From Thermodesulfobacteriota bacterium (lineage in GTDB: Bacteria > Desulfobacterota > DSM-4660 > Desulfatiglandales > Desulfatiglandaceae), in NCBI GenBank assembly GCA_028278625.1, contig JANQDY010000103.1:1-17145 (forward strand): a stretch of 17,145 bases of DNA, in the 5' to 3' direction. How positions within the stretch are numbered: position 1 is the stretch's first letter; each line of letters starts with the position of its first letter. Positions 14,709 through 17,145 of this stretch are shown piece by piece. Below the pieces are notes generated by a model. It saw only the letters and a list, made by a program, of their open reading frames with translations. It did not search any database and was not told the origin of the DNA. Made by a program: the position numbers and the translations under genes.

Positions 14709-15797
14709 TTAACCGGTGCCTAGCGTTTGCAGCTCATCATCGTATTTAATAATGAGGCGATGCCATGAAAAACGGCCCATTTCCTTTTGAAGGTCCGCAA
14801 TTCTTCCCGGAGAAACGAGGGTGCCTGAAAGGGCCTTGGCCAGTTTCTCAACCAGTTCTTCCCGGGTTTTGTATAGAAAATCGCGGTGGTAACGCTCGGG
14901 AACGATCTCCGGATAAGACAACCGGTCCGGCAGCAGGGGAATACAGCCGGCACTCATGGCTTCCACCATGGAAATGCCGAAATTCTCCTGCCAGGCGGTA
15001 CTGACAACCACTGTTCCCCGCTTCAACCATTCTTCATAGGCTGTTCTGGAAGGTTCGTAGCCATAGGCGACGATTCTTTCTCCGTATCTTTCTTGAGCGG
15101 CCGTAAACGCCTTTGGACAGCTTTGAAAATTCTCACCCAGAAGCGCCAGCTGAAAATCGAGGCCCAGTTTCGTCATTTCGTCCAAGGCCAAAAAGAAGTC
15201 TTTGGGGTTTTTATCAAACTCCCACCGATGATTCCATATGATCAAGGGCGAGTTTGCCGGGATCGACCCCTTGCCCCCTTTCAACCCCGAAAGATTACAT
15301 CCCGGATATAGCACCCCCGCACGGGACCGGATTTCATCCACGACCCACATGGGCCTGAAATCGGGCATCATTTTGAGGAATCGGGGAAGTCTTTCAAAGA
15401 AGGCGTCAAAATGGGTTTCTGAATTGAACAGTATTCGATCGGCGGCCAACGCGGTGGTCATATCGGTAAATCCGAAGTGGACATCCATGGTCTCACCGGG
15501 TGCCACCGGATAGGTGACCTGGCTCTCATGATAATAGACCAGTGCCGGAGGACATTTCCCTTTAAGAAGAGATTGAAGGTCGGAAAGGCTCATCAAGTCA
15601 CTGGTGATTAAGCCGTCATAATCCGTCAAATTGGGAATGTTTTTCAAGAAATGGAGTGCCGCCCCCCGCATGCGCCATTTCCAGAAACGGGCGGGCATGG
15701 TCACCAGATCGATACGGTGGCGGGAATGCTTTACCAACCCTTCCGCGAAATACCGATGGGAGCCGCCAAAAAAGGGTTCCAAAAAAAGGAATTTCAC
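14709..15797 (-). CDS. GT4-fold glycosyltransferase of the DUF3524/QTMAN (tRNA-queuosine mannosyltransferase-like) family
   Basis: A 362-residue cytoplasmic glycosyltransferase whose sequence follows the GTDC1/QTMAN family along its length. The N-terminal DUF3524 domain has FLEPFFGGSHRYFAEGL, VTMPARFWKWRMRGAALHF, and ALVYYHESQVTYPV. It continues with FGFTDMTTALAADRILFNSETHFDAFF and MPDFRP. The nucleotide-sugar-binding half has NHRWEFDKNP (189-198), LLGENFQSCP, VAYGYEPSRTAYEEWLKRGTVVVSTAWQENFGISMVEAM (split here only by position, Glu271 in ENFG) and LSYPEIVPERYH. In animals this family uses GDP-mannose to mannosylate queuosine at position 34 of tRNA-Asp. The bacterial substrate is inferred, not shown. 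Translation starts at GTG 15797 after GAGGAAAGG. A possible promoter (TTGTCT-N17-TATCAC, 15855-15827) lies upstream. It is 133 bp upstream of the ATPase operon and probably transcribed separately. Confidence 0.85.
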   Translation of the reverse strand: MKFLFLEPFFGGSHRYFAEGLVKHSRHRIDLVTMPARFWKWRMRGAALHFLKNIPNLTDYDGLITSDLMSLSDLQSLLKGKCPPALVYYHESQVTYPVAPGETMDVHFGFTDMTTALAADRILFNSETHFDAFFERLPRFLKMMPDFRPMWVVDEIRSRAGVLYPGCNLSGLKGGKGSIPANSPLIIWNHRWEFDKNPKDFFLALDEMTKLGLDFQLALLGENFQSCPKAFTAAQERYGERIVAYGYEPSRTAYEEWLKRGTVVVSTAWQENFGISMVEAMSAGCIPLLPDRLSYPEIVPERYHRDFLYKTREELVEKLAKALSGTLVSPGRIADLQKEMGRFSWHRLIIKYDDELQTLGTG

Positions 15798-15826
15798 TTT
15801 TTATACCTTTCCTCACGGTCGCGTAT

Positions 15827-15855
15827 GTGATAGTTACACCATCCGTTTGAGACAA
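15827..15855 (-). promoter_or_regulatory. possible promoter of the QTMAN-like gene
   Basis: On the minus strand, TTGTCT (15855-15850), a 17-nt spacer, then TATCAC (15832-15827), about 30 nt before the GTG at 15797. Both boxes deviate from consensus, but spacing is ideal. Confidence 0.4.
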
Positions 15856-15895
15856 TAGATTGATCAATACATTACTTCAAGAGATTTAATGCATC

Positions 15896-15973
15896 ATGGA
15901 AACCTGGAGACTGCTGGATACGCCGCCAATGCCAGCCGCCGAAAACACGGCCTTGGATGAAACACCTGAATGA
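15896..15973 (+). pseudogene. remnant of a lipoate-protein ligase N-terminus
   Basis: From ATG 15896 a 25-residue frame reads METWRLLDTPPMPAAENTAL, then DETPE and a stop. WRLLDT-P-(S/P)AAEN-ALDEA is the strongly conserved opening of LplA/LipM-type lipoate-protein ligases, which attach lipoate to enzymes such as the glycine cleavage H protein. After ALDE the similarity stops: the next residues are TPE-stop instead of ALLE, and none of the later blocks (GYHQ, RR-TGGG) is seen in any frame of the following 290 bp. This suggests a gene lost by deletion that left its start behind. A chance match or an unrelated short ORF cannot be ruled out because only about 22 residues support the call. Confidence 0.45.
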
Positions 15974-16261
15974 TTCGCATAATTGCCATCACTGACAAAC
16001 AGATCCTTGGGATGTTGGGCCAAAAGTGCCTGACCCAGCGATTAAAAAGCATTCGCATGGCCTCCCTGCGACACCTCAACGGCGAAATGTGCGGCGAGGG
16101 TTAAGAATTGTGCCTGCCCGGGTAGAAAATCGGTCCCCATTCTCCTATATGAAAACTTCCGGCAGGCGACCCCCGTCCGGTGAGTTTTTGTTCGGTTCTG
16201 TTATGAACTGAATGAAACCCCACTGGAGCACTCGAAACGCCGCCGAGAAGCCGGATTTGCC
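15974..16261. other. non-coding stretch before the riboswitch
   Basis: No gene that I can support lies here. A short plus-strand frame beginning at 15970 (MIRIIAITDKQILGMLGQKC...) runs 44 codons without recognisable similarity and may be decayed coding DNA linked to the ligase remnant. The stretch also holds the hairpin at 16112-16167 and must contain the promoter for the riboswitch transcript, which I could not place with confidence. Confidence 0.4.
16112..16167. repeat. inverted repeat / potential hairpin of unknown role
   Basis: GCCTGCC (16112-16118) pairs with GGCAGGC (16161-16167), extended by GG (16120-16121) with CC (16159-16160) around one bulged C. The loop is 37 nt. No T-run follows directly, so it is not a clear terminator. 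Confidence 0.4.
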
Positions 16262-16452
16262 CAGGTGCTCAATCGGAGTTTGATAGGGAATCCTGTGAGA
16301 GTCAGGGACGGAACCGCCGCTGTAACCCTCGCTTTTTTCCGCTCCAGCGTGAAAAAAGAACCCTTCGGCAAATAGAAACCACTGTCTAACGTTCAGAAGA
16401 GAGCAGACGGGAAGGTGGCCGACAGGGAGGGGAAGTCAGAAGACCTGCCTGG
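16262..16452 (+). ncRNA. cobalamin (adenosylcobalamin-type) riboswitch
   Basis: The conserved core is easy to follow. CAGGT (16262-16266) pairs with ACCTG (16443-16447) to close the aptamer. Between them are AGGGAA (16285-16290), the GTGAGAGTCAGGGACGG block, and CCGCCGCTGT followed by AA, i.e. the B12-box region. Further on come CCACTGT (16379-16385), GGGAAGGTGGCC (16409-16420) and AGTCAGAAGACCTGCC, the standard 3' end of the RF00174 family. Cobalamin binding normally switches expression of the downstream gene off. The next gene, starting at 16589, encodes an ABC-transporter binding protein, so uptake of cobalt, a corrinoid or a precursor is the likely regulated process. Confidence 0.95.
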
Positions 16453-16456
16453 ACAA

Positions 16457-16551
16457 GGGGTAACCCTCTTCGGACGGAGGCTGCCCCGATCTTTTGAGGA
16501 TGAAAAACGGAAATCCCGGGATGCCTTACTTTGCCCGGGGTTTTGCCCCGG
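16457..16551 (+). promoter_or_regulatory. putative riboswitch expression platform
   Basis: Two hairpins lie between the aptamer and the ribosome site. The first pairs GGGG (16457-16460) with CCCC (16484-16487) and CCTC (16465-16468) with GAGG (16477-16480). The second is CCGGGG-TTTTG-CCCCGG (16535-16551). A CCCGGG at 16515-16520 could compete for the second hairpin's 5' arm. The second hairpin is followed by an A-run, not a U-run, so intrinsic termination is not evident and control may act on translation or through Rho. Confidence 0.4.
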
Positions 16552-16588
16552 AAAAAAAGAATGATTCTTATTTTGAAGGGAGCAAACC

Positions 16589-17145
16589 ATGTTGATTCCG
16601 AAAAAGAGACGCTTTTTTCCGACCGGTCCGTTACTTGTCTTTGTCTTTGTACTCTGTTCCTGGCCCGGAACAGCATCGTGCAGCGACCCCGAAACCCTTG
16701 TGATTGCCGATCGAAAGGGAGACTGGGGCTTCCCGGCGCCCTACACCCACATTTTCAAGGGGCCGGGGGCCGCCTACACTAGCCTTGTTTTTGACACACT
16801 CCTCTGGAAAGACCGCACAGGAGCCTTTGTTCCCGCACTTGCAAAATCTTGGGTGTACCGGGAGAAAGAGAACGCCTGGGCTTTTTGGCTGCAAGAAAAT
16901 GCCAAATGGCACGACGGAATGCCCGTCACACCTGAAGATGTGGTCTTCACACTGGCATATTCCCACGACCATCCCTATTGCTTTTCGGATACCACTGCGA
17001 TCGACCGGGTCGAGAAGACCGGCAACCACGAGGTAACGATTTTTCTAAAATCCATTTATAATCCGTTTTTAAGTGATGTGGCGGGAACCCTGTTTATCCT
17101 GCCCAGGCACATTTATAAGGACGTTGCGTCGCCCGAAACATTTAG
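16589..17145 (+). CDS. ABC transporter substrate-binding protein, SBP_bac_5 family (start only; runs off the window)
   Basis: The first 185 codons are present and the frame is open at the right edge. The protein begins with a signal peptide (MLIPKKRRFFPTGPLLVFVF..., ending near TASCS; a Cys in that position may be a lipobox, but the fit is poor). It continues LVIADRKGDWG, YTSLVFDTLLWKD, LAKSWVYREKENAWAFWLQ, WHDGMPVTPEDVVFTLAYS, VTIFLKSIYNPFL, and LPRHIYKD. This order is characteristic of the DppA/OppA/NikA (SBP_bac_5) family of periplasmic binding proteins, which deliver peptides, nickel chelates and similar ligands to ABC importers. The ATG at 16589 is preceded by AAGGGAG (16576-16582). It sits directly behind the cobalamin riboswitch, so the ligand is probably linked to B12: a cobalt chelate, a corrinoid or a precursor. 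Permease and ATPase genes are expected beyond the edge. Confidence 0.88.
   Translation, partial: MLIPKKRRFFPTGPLLVFVFVLCSWPGTASCSDPETLVIADRKGDWGFPAPYTHIFKGPGAAYTSLVFDTLLWKDRTGAFVPALAKSWVYREKENAWAFWLQENAKWHDGMPVTPEDVVFTLAYSHDHPYCFSDTTAIDRVEKTGNHEVTIFLKSIYNPFLSDVAGTLFILPRHIYKDVASPETF

Noticed and set aside
15894..16079. Minus-strand 61-codon frame between the QTMAN-like gene and the riboswitch
   Set aside because: No domain or ribosome site; the plus strand of the same stretch carries the better-supported ligase remnant.
16631..17029. Minus-strand 132-codon frame opposite the binding-protein gene
   Set aside because: Antisense to a clear SBP_bac_5 protein with a signal peptide and ribosome site.
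1..17145. CRISPR arrays, tRNA or rRNA genes, insertion sequences, integrases, phage genes or toxin-antitoxin pairs
   Set aside because: I looked for regular repeats, tRNA-like folds, transposase motifs and small paired genes, and saw none.

Overview
The window looks like chromosome from a Gram-negative, deltaproteobacterial-type organism (Desulfobacterota; perhaps a sulfate reducer). This is an inference from gene content and protein flavour: outer-membrane TolC-type exporters, RND pumps, a FlhG/MinD-like ATPase paired with a RodZ-like HTH protein, and moderately GC-rich DNA. No rRNA, tRNA, CRISPR array, insertion sequence or integrase is visible, so this is ordinary chromosome with an efflux-rich left half.

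Left part (1-9691): an efflux region. On the minus strand lie the 5' end of a CzcC-like outer-membrane factor (cut by the window edge) and, just upstream of it, a small His-containing secreted protein. Divergent from them is a three-gene plus-strand operon: a TolC-family protein with an extra N-terminal ABC_sub_bind-like periplasmic binding domain, a HlyD/AcrA-type periplasmic adaptor and an AcrB-type RND pump. The divergent promoters share a perfect 9-bp inverted repeat that covers both -35 boxes, which is a good operator candidate. A response regulator/sensor kinase pair of the OmpR/CusRS type converges on the RND gene and may control one or both efflux units.

Middle part (9743-12989): a secreted right-handed beta-helix protein, a cold-shock protein with its own promoter, long leader and terminator, and peptidase T. 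PepT is the last gene of a tight minus-strand operon (MinD/FlhG-like ATPase, then a protein with a degenerate J domain and a RodZ-like HTH, then PepT) whose genes are only 2-3 bp apart.

Right part (14709-17145): a GT4-fold glycosyltransferase of the DUF3524/QTMAN family (in animals it mannosylates queuosine in tRNA), a likely remnant of the N-terminus of a lipoate-protein ligase, a well-conserved cobalamin riboswitch, and the start of the gene it controls, an SBP_bac_5-family (peptide/nickel-type) ABC transporter binding protein that runs off the window. The best leads are the binding-domain/TolC fusion, the bacterial QTMAN homologue, the riboswitch-controlled binding protein, the FlhG-like ATPase/degenerate-J/HTH pair, and the shared operator.
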